Assembly (NCBI RefSeq): GCF_032854445.1 | Contig: NC_088301.1 | Span: forward strand, 6,990,044 to 7,054,043 | DNA from: Liolophura sinensis | Lineage: Eukaryota > Mollusca > Polyplacophora > Chitonida > Chitonidae | Reading direction: 5' to 3' | DNA length: 64,000 nt | Part shown: positions 48,531 through 60,485 of the stretch, one piece after another | How the letters are laid out: every line of letters starts with the position of its first letter | Position numbering within the stretch: position 1 is the stretch's first letter | The notes under the pieces: generated by a model | What the model was told of the DNA's origin: nothing | The model's database searches: none | What the model saw: only the letters and a program-made list of their open reading frames with translations | Made by a program: the position numbers and the translations under genes

Positions 48531-49586
48531 TGTGCCCTTCAAATAAATCAAAATCAATGAAATAAATAAACAAATCAAAGACTACAGCATGGAGAGTAAA
48601 ACCAAAGCAGCAACAAGAATGTGATAGTTGGCAAATGGTTACACGTAACTGGAGACACCCGGCCTCTTACATATAAGAGTACGTATCAGATGAAAGACCA
48701 TTAAATCCTGTCCTGGAAAATAATCTGATGTATTTTTTTTAGAATTTTGCCAACTGAGTAAAATGTGGTTTTATAAAGTGACATCAGAAATTATAGTGGT
48801 CTGAAGTGACCTGGAGGGTATCAGTGATGTCACATCCATATTTTTCGGCTTAAAATCCTTCATCCCAAGACCTATTTTTAGATCTGTGTATGCATTTAGC
48901 TGCCTATTTGTGTTAAGAGGCAATTTCCTGATGTGACATCGTCAGCTGCTCTCAATGTGGTCAGAAAAGGCCACAGTAGGATATGAAATTTCAAATGAAT
49001 TTAAAAAGGGTGAAAAAAATTCTAAAAAAATATATCGTTCCATCGTTTAATGGACAGTGTTTAGTAATCTTTCATCTGACATACTTCACGTTAGTGTTTT
49101 CTTTGCCTGAAGGTTTTATTCTAACAACTACTGTAAATGCTAATGAATACAACAGCTTGTATGCCTCCAGAAGCACAGCCTGTGACAGAAGTGAGGCGTG
49201 GGACAATGCTTGGTTCAATACATCTGGGCATTTTCCCCCATGACATTCTGTAATTAACATGAATTAACCTGTCCAAACCGGAAAATACCGAAGTTGAGGT
49301 GTTTGCAAAAAAAAACCCCCACAACGCGGCCATGACTCGCCACAACAACCACGCTGCTCAAGCGCATTCTGAAAAAGTAATGTACCTACTGCCTCCATTG
49401 AGATTTCATCTCTAATACACTTTGGCGCCGTATTTTTTTTTTTCACAACAGCGACATCGAAAGCGAGGCTCGTGCATTACGTCACTAACCTGAGATGACT
49501 ACTTTCGCCTGATGTAATTATTGAGCAGTGCGCGTTTTACTGGTTGTGTGGGTATTATTATCATCTCCGTCCGTGCTCAAGCTGAA

Positions 49587-49862
49587 TCATGGCAATTTAA
49601 ATATAGTTACACACATCACAGGGGATACAACAATAAATATCCCGAGTTCTTCACTGTGTTCTCGACCATGGATGACCCAAGGCATAAGACTTTTACCATA
49701 GCCAGTCGATTACACTGCAACGACATCTCTTTCCTCACATGCCGCGCGAAAAGCGGTGACCTTCTTTTCCTTTAACTGTACAGAAATGCCACCGCTTGCC
49801 TTGGCATACGCGATTACTTCTTCTAACTCGCTTTTTATGTCGTCTTTAGTGGGCGCCGCCAT
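49587..49862 (-). pseudogene. RecQ-type helicase 5' relic
   Basis: From the ATG at 49862 the minus strand encodes 50 residues (MAAPTKDDIKSELEEVIAYA, later GGISVQLKEKKVTAFRAACE and ERDVVAV), then TAA at 49710-49712. In the same frame it continues STGYGKSL and IFIVVSP up to a TGA at 49587-49589. RecQ-type helicases have a Q-motif-like segment ending RDV, then LPTGxGKS (Walker A) and a VVSP motif at this spacing. The stop sits just before the Walker A threonine-glycine, so the copy looks inactivated, and no downstream helicase motifs were found. It is head to head with HSDL2, 281 bp between ATGs. Alternative: a first exon spliced at GTGAGG within it. Confidence 0.6.
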
Positions 49863-50143
49863 GTTGAATAACTTAATATTCATTAGCTAATAAGGTGAGT
49901 AAATAGTTTATTTTTAATTTGGAAGTTTTGATTAATTCAGATGCAGGTAGTTGCTTGATATTATACCACGGAAAATACTTATTTAATATCTGATGCTTCT
50001 TTATCTACAGTTTTCCACAAAATTGTGGGGGAAATCACTGCGCTGATGGCGCCCATCGATACCGATGCCTTGCCTCAGTGCCGTGGGATCACGTAGAAAG
50101 GCGCGTGATCTCGAATGGATCCAAAGTTCACATCTCTGACAGG
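49863..50143. promoter_or_regulatory. HSDL2 upstream region
   Basis: This is the only spacer between the RecQ relic and the HSDL2 start, so it holds the HSDL2 promoter and 5' UTR (GC-richer from about 50030, with GCGCTGATGGCGCCC and GGCGCGTGATCTCG). No TATA box is placed convincingly. Confidence 0.45.
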
Positions 50144-53100
50144 ATGGCTGCAAACACCGGGTGAGAAAACGGGACATGGTTTACTTCAGTACTACGCTCA
50201 GAAAGTGCATACTGGATGAAGCTTTGTTTCAAAGAATCAGAGTTTGTTGATATTTAAACTCAGTTTTAACGCGCAATAGAATGTTTCACAAAAAAGTTCA
50301 ATTCTGAAAGTTGCTCATCTACAATCAGTAACTGATAGAACATGCACACAGCAGCCAGTTCTGCATTGTTCTGTAACAAAAATGAAATATGTTCGAGCAA
50401 CATGTGATGACTTGCAAAATATGCATTGAATAAAGAACACAAAATAGTATGCAAACGTGTCAAACTCTTATACCACAAACATGAAATAAAAGAGGAAGGG
50501 AATGGTAAAGAATTTGGTATGGTATTTCTTCAATTATCGACCTGCTTCGCATGCAGATGTTCATTGTGAAAAGCAGGCTCTTCATTCTACAACATAACAG
50601 GCCATTATTCTTTACAACTCCCGAAAATGAATTTATCTGCTAGCTCTGATTCTCCAAACAGAAGTAGCCAGTATTCTGATCATTAGTGGTACGTAAGACC
50701 ACAGAAATTTAAATGTTGTTCCACGAGTGGAAGGAATATGTTCAGTTCTCATTTTCGGAGGAGGGACTGAAGAAAAAGGTGGATTTTCACTTTTGTTTTT
50801 TCCTTTTTTTGGATTTTTTAATGTTGGCTCCCCAGTAAAACAGAAATTAAAATTGTTGTGTCTGTATCTTTCTCAGAGCATGTAATGCAGGCTGTGAGTG
50901 CATCAGAGAGGAACCTTTTGAAATGGCAGCTTTGTTCACAATACAAGTGTGAAACATTCACTACTGATCACACACTGTAACATGCAGGGCCTGTTTGATC
51001 TAATGATCATCAAAATGGATCTGTTTACCGAACATTTAACATAGTTGACTGTGTTAGATGCAAGAGAACATGTAATAAAGGACGACATTTCATCAACTAA
51101 TAAAACCTGGAGATCCAGTGCCACTATATATTCACGTTCACCATAATGCGTGCTGCTGTCGTATAAGTGAAATATTCTTGACTTCGGCATAAACACAAAT
51201 CAAATGAATATATATGTCATTGTATTGTAGTGCAAGGATGTGACCGTTACTGACAAAAAGATTCATGTACGGTATGTGGAACCAAAGTGTGAGTTTGTAT
51301 GTTTCAGATCCCTAGCTGGCAAGACTTTGTTCATTACGGGGGCAAGTCGGGGAATTGGGAAAGCCATTGCGCTGAAGGCTGCCAAAGACGGGGCTAACAT
51401 AGTGATAGCAGCCAAAACTGCAGAGCCACACCCCAAACTACCGGGCACCATCTACACAGCTGCCAAAGAAAGTATGACTCACCTTGAATATAGTAACCTT
51501 CTGCAGCTCTACTATCCACAGAGTATACATTCTCTGCTCAGGATTGGCATACAGGGCCAGTTTCACACATAGCGCTACATTCATGTAATTACCATGGTGG
51601 CTTATTGCCTGCTATACTGGTAGCCATGGAAGTGATGTATTGTAATTTAAAGTGCATTCATGAAACAGTCTGCAAATGCAGTTGATCTGGAGATGGTCTG
51701 CAGAGGATCCACAGATGGATACGTAGATGCTCGATAGTGGCATGTTTATTAATGGTCACGATTCCGCATATTTTAGATCACTAATTACCTGATATTAATT
51801 CTGTTTATTTAATTTGTGTTGAACTACACATCCCAGTACAACAACAGTCCGTGGCCTCCATGACCGAGTGGTTAGTGTGCTAGTGCAACACAGTGACTTA
51901 GTAGCCTCTCACCAGTGTAATCAGTGTGAGTTCAAGCCAAGCTTATGCTGGCTTCCTCTTTGGTTGATTGTGGTAAGGTCTGTTAGCAACCTACTGATGG
52001 TCTGCCTGGCTTCCTCTCACCATAATGCTGGCCACCATTGTATAGGTGAAATATTATATGTATATCAATGAAATAAAGCCAGATTCTCCTAGGACCGATG
52101 ATAACATGGCAATTGGCGATGATTGATCAGTGGCAGTGCACTGCAGTCGTATACCGAGTGTGCTAGAACATGGCCAATGGCGATAATTCATCACTGGCGG
52201 TGCACTGCAACCATCAGCTGGATATGTGAGAATATGCTCATCGGTAATAATTGATCACTGGCAGTGTACTGCACACGCCAGCCAGGTGTGTAAGAACATG
52301 GCCATATGCAGTCATTCATTGCTGGCAGTGCACTGCAGACGCCAGCCAGGTGTGTAAGAACATGGCCATATGCAGTCATTCATTGCTGGCAGTGTACTGC
52401 ACACGCCAGCCAGGTGTGTAAGAACATGGCCATATGCAGTCATTCATCGCTGGCAGTGCACTGCAGTAGTCAACCAGGTGTGTGAGAACATGGTCACGGC
52501 TATAATTACTCCCTGGCCGTGCGCTGCAGTCATCGGCGGGGTGTGTGAGAACATGGCCATTGGTATTTAATCAGGTTTCTTCATGCAGGATTTCAGCTGT
52601 GTACATATAGGTTTGTTGTGCCAGCAGCCTGCGGAGGGTCATGGATTTTCCCCAGGCTCCATCCAGCTTCCTCCCACTATAATACTCTCTGCTGTTGTAT
52701 AAGTGGAATATATTCTTGAGTATGGTGTAAACACCAGTAAAAATTTAATAAGAAGGCTATAATAAAGAAGACCTTTACCTGACTCACACGAATAGTACAT
52801 GGGAACTGACCGTTTTCATCCTGCTATTATGCAGGGTGCCTTATGAGTGAAATATTCTTGTGTACAGCATCAAACACCAGTCAAATAAACAAAAATAAAT
52901 TTACCTGACTACTATTACAGTTGAGGATGCTGGAGGAAAAGCCTACCCATGTGTGGTGGACATCAGATATGAAGATCAGGTGAGAAAGGCCGTTGATGAG
53001 GCGGTGCAGAAGTTTGGAGGGATCGACATCCTGGTAAACAATGCCAGCGCCATCAGTCTGACAGGGACCGCAGAGACACCGATGAAGAGATACGACCTCA

Positions 53101-56100
53101 TGATGGGAATTAATGGAAGAGGGACATACCTGTGGTAATTAAAGGCAAAGAAAACACTAGCATGAAATAAATGTCGCATTAAAGGCCATTAAATACTGTC
53201 CAGGAAAATATTAAAATGCATTTGAAACGTTGGATTCAGTGGGGGTGTTTTCTGACCATGCTTGGACCAATGACATCACATCAGCTTGTTACCACTTGAT
53301 ACATGCAGGTTGCTACATTTTGTCGTTCAAAATGCATCTACATATAGAACTATTAAAGTAATCATCAAATGCACCTTGAAACAAACTATTTTTAGCCAGA
53401 CATACAACTGTGACATCATTGATACCCTCTCAGTCCTAACAGACCACTGTGGAATCCTGTGTTTTAAATGCATTTTACTCAATTAGAAAATGAAAAAAAA
53501 AAATCATACCATATTTGTGGACAGTCTTTCATTTTAATGTTTTCTTGCCTTTGAGTTTGTCATTTGAGCTTTTACATTCATTTATTTGATTGGTGATGAA
53601 TGCCACTGAATGCTTTTCTCTTGTGCGATGGTGGACAAGTTTGTGAGTTGAAGAAAAGGGATATTTGTATGTCGTGTTTGTTTTGCCAGTTCCCAGGCGT
53701 GTTTACCTTACCTGAAAAAGGGAAGTAACCCACACATCCTCAACCTTAGTCCTCCGTTAAACATGAAGGCCAAGTGGTTCCAGAACCACGTGGGTGAGTC
53801 TCTATTAAACAAAGTTACGAGTAAAGTGTACAGGAAGTCAGAAGTAAAGCGATCAAGAATGATAATGTAAAGTGTACATGCAGTCAGAAGTAAAGTGATC
53901 AAGAATGATAATGTAAAGTGTACAGGAAGTCAAGGAAAACAAATAAGAATTATAATGTAAACTCTACAGGAGTCAGAAGTAAAGTGATCAAGAAAAATAA
54001 TGTAAAGTGTGCATGCAGTCAGAAGTAAAGTGATCAAGAATGATAATGTAAAGTGTACAGGAAGTCGAGGAAAACGAATAAGAATTATAGTGTAAACTCT
54101 ACAGGAGTCAGAAGTAAAGTGATCAAGAATGATAATGTAAAGTGTGCATGCAGTCAGAGGTAAAGTGATCAAGAATGATAATGTAAAGTGTGCATGCAGT
54201 CAGAAGTAAAATGATCAAGAATGATAATGTAAAGTGTACAGGAAGTCAAGGAAAACAAATAAGAATTATAATTGTACAGGAAGTGAGGAGTCAGAAATAA
54301 AGTGTACATAAAGTAGAAAAGTAAAATGCACAAAATCACCATGTTGTTTGTTTTAGCCTACACTATGGCCAAATACGGGATGTCTATGTGTGTTTTGGGA
54401 ATGTCAGAAGAGTTCAGACCATACAAGATAGGCGTCAACGCTTTGTGGCCTCGAACAAGTCAGTTGTACATGTAGCAGTAATCTTACATGTGGGATTTTC
54501 CTGACAGTGATATGGTTAATGATTAGTTGATTCCTGAATTGTAATATCGCCACAATTACATATGAGTAGCCTCCCTTTTGAATGAGCCATCAGTATTGCA
54601 GAATTTATTGGGATTCATGAAACTTACTTAGTGTTTAAGTAACCCCTGACCAGTTGCACTTCATATCTCAGCTTGCATTGGCACAGTGCTTGAGGGCTAA
54701 CTTGCGTAAGTGCATTTCATGGAACCAATCTCACTTTATGCAACTTATAAAATCCAGTTTCACTAAGATAAAGATTTCAGACAGTTAATGTGATTTTTTT
54801 AGGATGCTTTCCTTATATGAACCAACTTGTAGAAATTTGCCATAAATTACTGTCGTCATATTATGGCTGGATAACCTCATATTGTTTGGTTAAAATTCTT
54901 GTGGTTGGTTATATTTGTAATTTAGGGTCATGGTTTATGAAATGTGTCTTCCATGTTTTCACACAGCTATATTTACGGCTGCCATGGAGATGCTGGCTGG
55001 CGGGAAAGGTATCAAGAATCAGTGTAGAACTGTTGACATCATCAGTGATGCGGCCTACATTATGTTGTCGAAAGAAAGCTCCACCTACACGGGAAATTTT
55101 GCCATTGATGATGAAGTTCTAAAATCTGCAGGAATCACAGACTTAGAGCAATATTCGTGTGTCCCAGGTATTGGCATTAGGTCTTGTCATATTGTTGAAG
55201 TGGTAAAGGTTACCGCTGACCAAATGGTCAACAGCAAACATTTTGACACAGTGTCTGTTTAAACTTCCTGAGACTATACCAAGACAAACTTCTGGGGAAT
55301 CAATGAATTCTGAAGTCTTGGTTTGTTTAGTTAAGCATTCAGAATAATTTCAGTGGTGCATGAAGGTGTAGCAATCTAAGCCTCAAAACAGACATTTGTT
55401 CTTTAAGGGACATATAGTAGTTGACACAGTAACATCCCAAAGTTTCTTTATAGATAACAACTTCTGATTTATGTTTCATGCTTGATAACAATGTTGAAAG
55501 GTACATCAAATCATCTGTAAAAATAAATCTGAAGTTGTTATCCATAAAGAAATTGTGATGATAAAACAGACATTTGTATACCAGGTGTCTACCAAAATGG
55601 ATGGGTCAATAATTGCAAGGTAAATTCCCGAAACAAGGATGAATGCAAACTACCAAAAAATATGAAAGTATATAAATAGAAAATTAGGATGGGTTAATGC
55701 CAGGAGAAGCAGTCAGCTGTTTTCAGAGATATGGTAAAAGCGCAAGAAATGTTCTTTGGTGAATGAGGGAAATAAGTACTGAATATTGCTCTGTGTGGTT
55801 TTGTGTGGCAAGATTAGTCCAGGTGCTGGTGTATTTATTGTTGTGCCTCACTGGAAAACAATGTCGAAGAAACTGCATGTGCTTTCCCCTTGTGCTGAGT
55901 GTAAGGTGAGAAAGTAGTTAGACCAATTTAAAGGATGTATTTGACTTGACTTGGGTTTGAATGCTGGGTCTCTCACTTACATGTAGCCAAAGGGTTACAG
56001 GATGTTTGTATTAGAAACAATTCACAGTTTAGAAGTGATGTCATCAGGGCCTGTTGCAGGGGATTTTTGAGCCAGTCTAAAATGGGTTTTGGGCTTCTGA

Positions 56101-57912
56101 AGTTATCACAGTTCCGTTTTATTTGCATATATTTGTGCACCCAAACTATTTAGTTAGATCAGCCTCAGACCATAGCTATTCTCAGCCAATGATCAACACT
56201 CTGGTCATTTGAGGATACTACTTAACCCAGGTGAGATTGGCTTTGAATAAGATTTTACTGTAAAAACTAATAATATAAGGTTTTAGGCCAGAAACTTTTT
56301 TCCCAGAAAAGTAATCAGAATATAATTGACTTGTAAATATGATAGGTTATTTATCGCGTTGTGCTCCTTGGAAGAACACAGATGTGTGAAAGTTTAAATA
56401 CTGTTTTCACACTCCTTCTCCAGCCCACATTGCCACCACCACCACACAAGCTTGATCATTCGAGCCTGTGCGACACACAGACTTGTTGAGGCTTAGCTTC
56501 ACAACTGATGTCCATACACGGGCATATTATCAACATTCAGTCAGTACAACTGTGTCAAGTGTCCATTGAATCATGTTTTGCATTCTTTAAATAAGAAGAA
56601 TGGGTATCAGGTTCATCTATAAATAGAAATAAAGATTGACTGAGCCACTGTGATTCTGTTTTATGGCACCACTGCTTCATTACTGTGACCCTAGTGACAT
56701 TGGCATTGTTCAAGATTTCTGTACAAAAGTGATGTAAAGTGAAAGTAGGGAGCAGCGTATTGCCTGTAACAAGTACTGTACTTACTGTGTTCTGACCCAA
56801 GGACTGGGATTGGCGTAGGACTACCTTGATTTCCTCAAAGGAGAGATAAGGAGTGCAAACTAATCAAGTGTTATCTCCCCTTAGACAACGTCCCGGTGCC
56901 TGCTTCACAAAGTCATTTGGGCTAGAAGTCCAAAGCTATAATCCTCTTTGCAAAACAAATTAACGAATTACCAAATATTTGAAGCTGGATAATCAAACTT
57001 AGAAATTGAAATTGTACAGCCACAGCACAAAATTTGTTTGTAAGTGATGTATATATTGAAGAGTTTATTGTGGATTTCAATTTTAAGCCAAAACCCAAAA
57101 TATTTTGCGAGAAGGGGGCCCCTAGATGGCACTATTCCTATTTTGGTCCTTGGGTTATAACTCAGAAGTTTTCTCATAACTGATAACCCTGGCATATATC
57201 TCCATTTCTGCTATGGTTTTCAGGCTCCACGTTGATGCTGGACTTTTTCCTGGATGAAGACCCAAATGCAGTACATCTGCCTGGATCTCAGGGCTCTGGG
57301 GAAGGGGTCAGCAAGACGCTGGACATGATGAAAGCCCTGCTTAACGAGGAACTGGTCAAATCTGTGGATGGTGTCTTCGTGTTTGATTTGAAAGGTAGGT
57401 GTGGGTATTCGTGAATCCTGAGGCTCCATTTCACATGGTTAAAGTTAACTAGAAGCCGTAGTCCCCACTGTGAGGAGTGTGCAAAATGTTTTTCCACCAT
57501 GAGGAGTATAACTGTGCCAAGTGTTACATTGTTTGATTTTGATAAATATTTACCCATTTCCTTGATTCTGATTGGTCATTGGGTTCTGTGCAGTAACTTT
57601 CAAAATGTTAGCATTTCACTAAAAGGTCGAATTCAAAAAACAAGTTATCTGAATTGTTTTGAACAGGTTCAGAGCCTGGAACGTGGTATTTGGATCTGAA
57701 GAATGGTTCTGGTAATCTGGGAGATGGGGGCGCCCCCTAGTGGCGATGCTGGTTGTACCATGATCATGAACAGTGAAGACTTTGTCAGGATGTTCAAAGG
57801 AGATCTCAAGCCAACTAACGCATTCATGTCAGGCAAATTGAAAATCAAAGGTGATATGGGGCTGGCAATGCGACTAGAAAAGCTTATGGGAAAGATGCGA
57901 CCCAAGTTGTGA
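50144..57912 (+). CDS. HSDL2: Hydroxysteroid dehydrogenase-like protein 2, frame broken in last exon
   Basis: Eight coding exons: 50144-50160, 51308-51471, 52921-53134, 53690-53793, 54357-54458, 54967-55167, 57224-57394 and 57667-57912. About 405 residues if the frame is continuous (human: 418). Short-chain dehydrogenase features: TGASRGIG at residues 16-23, NNAS at 100-103, and Y168/K172 in YTMAK, matching the catalytic positions I recall for the family. DIRYED and NALWPRTTIFTAAMEML are typical. The C-terminal SCP2 sterol-carrier domain has WYLDLKNGSGNLGDG, then NSEDFVRMFKGDLKPTNAFM and SGKLKIKGDM. The protein ends RPKL, a weak peroxisomal PTS1-like tail (human ARL). Role: a peroxisomal, lipid-related oxidoreductase; substrate unknown. 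In the last exon, frame 0 meets TAG at 57738-57740 although the protein resumes in the +1 frame; the run of five G at 57726-57730 holds one base too many. Alternative: a real disabling allele. Confidence 0.95.
51141..51210 (+). mobile_element. SINE tail fragment
   Basis: CATAATGCGTGCTGCTGTCG, GTGAAATATTCTTGACTTCG and CAAATCAAATGAATA: the last 70 bp of the main SINE, in the HSDL2 intron before exon 51308-51471. Confidence 0.7.
51852..52078 (+). mobile_element. SINE, near full length, diverged
   Basis: Head GTGGCCTCCATGACCGAGTG, B box GAGTTCAAGCCAAGC, core CATAATGCTGGCCACCATTG, and end ATCAATGAAATAAA. It lies in the HSDL2 intron between 51471 and 52921. Confidence 0.75.
52103..52567. repeat. 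64-bp minisatellite
   Basis: About seven units of 64 bp (AACATGGCCATATGCAGTCA, TTCATTGCTGGCAGTGCACT, GCAGACGCCAGCCAGG), with the best-conserved copies at 52280-52470. It sits in the HSDL2 intron between two SINE copies. Confidence 0.9.
52615..52895 (+). mobile_element. Two truncated SINE copies
   Basis: The first (about 52615-52751) starts CCAGCAGCCTGCGGAGGGTC and ends GAGTATGGTGTAAACACCAG. The second (about 52838-52895) holds only the tail (GTGAAATATTCTTGTGTACA, then CACCAGTCAAATAAAC). The next HSDL2 exon begins 25 bp later. Confidence 0.7.
53578..53640 (-). mobile_element. SINE fragment
   Basis: Inverted tail TCATTTATTTGATTGGTGAT followed by a weak core match (GTGCGATGGTGGACAAG). It lies in the HSDL2 intron before exon 53690-53793. 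Confidence 0.4.
53815..54290. repeat. 46-bp minisatellite
   Basis: About ten units built on GTAAAGTGTACATGCAGTCA, GAAGTAAAGTGATCAAGAAT and GATAAT, some in a variant form with GTCAAGGAAAACAAATAAG. It begins about 20 bp after the HSDL2 donor at 53793 but does not copy the junction. Confidence 0.9.
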
Positions 57913-58012
57913 CATTTCTCGGACTGATTTTGACTTGTAGACTTCACAGAAGATATAAAAAAAAATGGTTCAATACCATATAATACCCTTGTAAGGATTA
58001 CGTCAGGAATAG

Positions 58013-58018
58013 AATAAA
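58013..58018 (+). terminator. Candidate HSDL2 polyadenylation signal
   Basis: AATAAA 101 bp after the HSDL2 stop codon, an ordinary distance for a short 3' UTR. Confidence 0.6.
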
Positions 58019-58914
58019 AAATGTCTTAATTTGTCTTCTGAACAAAAATGAGCCAGTTTGCAGTGGTGAGGACTCATTATTTGTGTATCATGATGAATTA
58101 AAAAAAAAAATTGTCATATTTACACATGGATAGTCCAGGTATTAATGTGCTAATTATTTTACAACTTAAGTAATGGGATATATATAAAGGTATCATTTCA
58201 ACGATGAATTCATAAATTTTTGATCAAGTTTTATGTCTGTCTCTTTTTTTTTTTTTTGTTCTTGTGAGAAATACCCTCCACATCAGAACCGATGAAAACA
58301 GCTTTGCATATACACATGTAGTCAGCAACATGTAGCTCCTACCCCAATCTCTGACTCTGTAGTCAGCAGTAGCAACTGGATCTCTGACCCTGTGGTCAGC
58401 AGTTTACAGCAACTGGGAATATTAAGTTGTCTGCTACTAGTTGTTAAGGCAGTGCAGTGCTGCAGTTTTACAGAACTAGAAAATTGCACAACCTCCATGA
58501 CCTTTTAATTTCTCATTTTGAAGCACTGCAGCTGACGAAGTTAGATAAAACAAACAGTGGCATGCTGAGTGTATGGGCTTTTCTGGACTCTATATTGAAA
58601 TTAAGTGAAATTGATCATTAGGTGCGTGTTTTTTTTTTTTTCAAGTACCATTGATATAACTGATGTAACATAATGTCAAGAGGATAATCAATCAAATGAA
58701 GGTTATATTTCTTTTGCTATATGATTGGTTAGGGATGCCAAGGTGAGAAATTCACATCTGTCAACAAAACCTCACATACATGGCGTACACGTGGGGTGTT
58801 ACATGACCAATGGAAGATTTACATAACTGAGTATTGTTTAATGCCATCCTCAAGACCGTTCCTCCAAGTGACGTACAGATATGCTCACTGTACTGCGGGA
58901 AGACATGATCTTTG

Positions 58915-59023
58915 ATTTATTTATTTATTTGATTGGTGCTTTTACAACGTACTCGAGAATATTTCACTTATACCACGGCGGCAAGCATTATGGTAGGAGG
59001 AAACTGGGCAGAGCCCAAGGGAA
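58915..59023 (-). mobile_element. 5'-truncated SINE with target-site duplication
   Basis: Flanked by CATGATCTTTG (58904-58914) and CATAATCTTTG (59024-59034), one mismatch. It contains only the tail-side half, up to GGGCAGAGCCCAAGGGAA. Confidence 0.85.
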
Positions 59024-59204
59024 CATAATCTTTGTAGAGCATTTGACTGTGCCATGGTCAGGAGTGTCACCTGCTGCTTGTTGTCACCAAGGGCCCCCAC
59101 TGAGAGAATTGAAATGCACCAATTTCCTGTCCAATGCTGCACATGGAAAACAGTTTAAAACACTAGTCAAGAACTACCCTCGGAATTCCTTAACTCGCAC
59201 TGCA

Positions 59205-59345
59205 ATTTATGGGCCTTTTGAATTTGATTTTTGTGATGAACACTATTTGTTGGGTTTGCCAATTTCAGGCCTCACAAAAAGTATTGTCATACACAAAACA
59301 ATGCCTTCTGAGTTTGCTCGAGTCAACATCTTGTAAACAACTCAA
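59205..59345. repeat. Unnamed dispersed repeat, uninterrupted copy
   Basis: Matches 36640-36900 (TGCAATTTATGGGCC, TTGTTGGGTTTGCCAATTTC, CATACACAAAACAATGCC) but lacks the 52-bp SINE insertion and its duplicated site. The 151-residue frame over it is not supported as a gene. Confidence 0.6.
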
Positions 59346-59761
59346 AAGGTGGAGGAATCAAGGGAGAAATATATACTGACAGGCTGTCAGCTTAGTCTTT
59401 TGATTTGGGTAAAGCAGTTTTAGGTTTCACTTTGTTCACCTTAACCTGGGATCAAACCTGGGTCAGGTCACACCGAAGACTTTAAAAGTGACTGATGTTG
59501 CTGCCTTGCTTAGCACTCAGCACTGAGAGGTAAGTGCAAGAAAACAGGACTGGTTAGCCTGATGTTGGTATAATGTGGTTGGCTGGAGTGTCAGGTTGTG
59601 TCCTAGACTCGCCCTCACACAGTGTATATACACACACACCTATCGACTCCGTTGTCAGATGAAGTACAGTGTAAACACCAAAGCAGACCTGCATTCGCAT
59701 TGAACTGCAAATCGCACACTTTGACATCATATATGAGGTATATAGCTTTGAATATCCTTAA

Positions 59762-60210
59762 CAATTTCGCCCACAAAAGTGCATTTTTTGAGGCAAACAA
59801 ATGTCCCAAAATATTATTGGTGCTGAAACTTACACTTTTCCAGTAGAATATCATCCCATGCTCAAAGCAAACCTGGGGCCTCCGTGGCTCAATCGGTTAG
59901 CGCGCTAGCGCAGCGTAATGACCCAGGAGCCTCTCACCAATGCGGTCGCTGTGAGTTTAAGTCCAGCTCATGCTGGCTTCCTCTCCGGCCGTAAGTGGGA
60001 ATGTCTGCCAGCAACCTGCAGATGGTCGTGGGTTTCCGCCGGTCTCTGCCCGGTTTCCACCCACCATAATGCTGGCCGCCGTCGTATAAGTGAAATATTC
60101 TTGAGTACGGCGTAAAACACCAATCAAATAAATAAATAAATAAATCAAAGCAAACCTCAAAACACCTTTCTAAAATCAAAAGAACTGTCAGAATCAGTAA
60201 AAATGGGCAA
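59762..60210. repeat. Unnamed dispersed repeat, copy 3, split by a SINE
   Basis: Left part 59762-59874 (CAATTTCGCCCACAAAAGTG, TTTTCCAGTAGAATATCATC) and right part 60158-60210 (CTAAAATCAAAAGAACTGTC). The two halves match copies 1 and 2; between them lies a full-length SINE with its duplicated site. Confidence 0.7.
59875..60144 (+). mobile_element. Full-length tRNA-headed SINE, type copy
   Basis: The 270-bp element is bounded by a perfect 13-bp duplication, TCAAAGCAAACCT, at 59862-59874 and 60145-60157. Order: head GGGGCCTCCGTGGCTCAATC with A box TGGCTCAATCGGTTAG, B box GAGTTTAAGTCC, core TGGTCGTGGGTTTCC and CATAATGCTGGCCGCCGTCG, then GAGTACGGCGTAAAACACCA and an AAATAAATAAATAAAT tail. This is the youngest-looking copy and the reference for the family. 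Short frames on both strands here are SINE-derived. Confidence 0.95.
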
Positions 60211-60479
60211 AATTTACAGTCAGGTAGGGCATACCGAGACCTGGAGAAGACACCAAATCACATATTCTAAGGCTAAAGTGGAGGGCCATAACCATGTGCC
60301 CAGAATTCATTGGTTTTTCCATGAAACACTGATTGTACACCAAGGGGAAAACAAATAGTCATGTGTAAATTAACAGAATTATTGTGCAAGTAAATGTATC
60401 ATACATTTATGGCTCCAGAGCAAATACATAACATGATCACAAAGACACTGGCATAAAAACTTTCAAGATTTCAATCATA

Positions 60480-60485
60480 TTTATT
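60480..60485 (-). terminator. Candidate BTF3 polyadenylation signal
   Basis: AATAAA on the minus strand about 415 bp after the BTF3 stop codon. Confidence 0.45.

Larger units (their letters stand above)
44225..49586. other. Intergenic, IFT74 to HSDL2
   Basis: It starts with the IFT74 3' UTR (candidate AATAAA at 44792-44797). No exon was found in 45000-46680. Then comes the 40-bp array with its insertion (46690-48530) and AT-rich unassigned DNA to 49586. The short frames here lack family similarity and splice support. Confidence 0.55.

Noticed and set aside
51263-51451. Minus-strand frame over HSDL2 exon 2
   Set aside because: It is the shadow of the short-chain dehydrogenase exon on the plus strand.
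58881-59336. 151-residue frame between HSDL2 and BTF3
   Set aside because: It consists of a SINE copy, flanking sequence and a dispersed repeat also found in an IFT74 intron.
59875-59950. tRNA gene
   Set aside because: The A and B boxes belong to the head of a 270-bp SINE with target duplication; no acceptor-stem pairing typical of a functional tRNA was seen.
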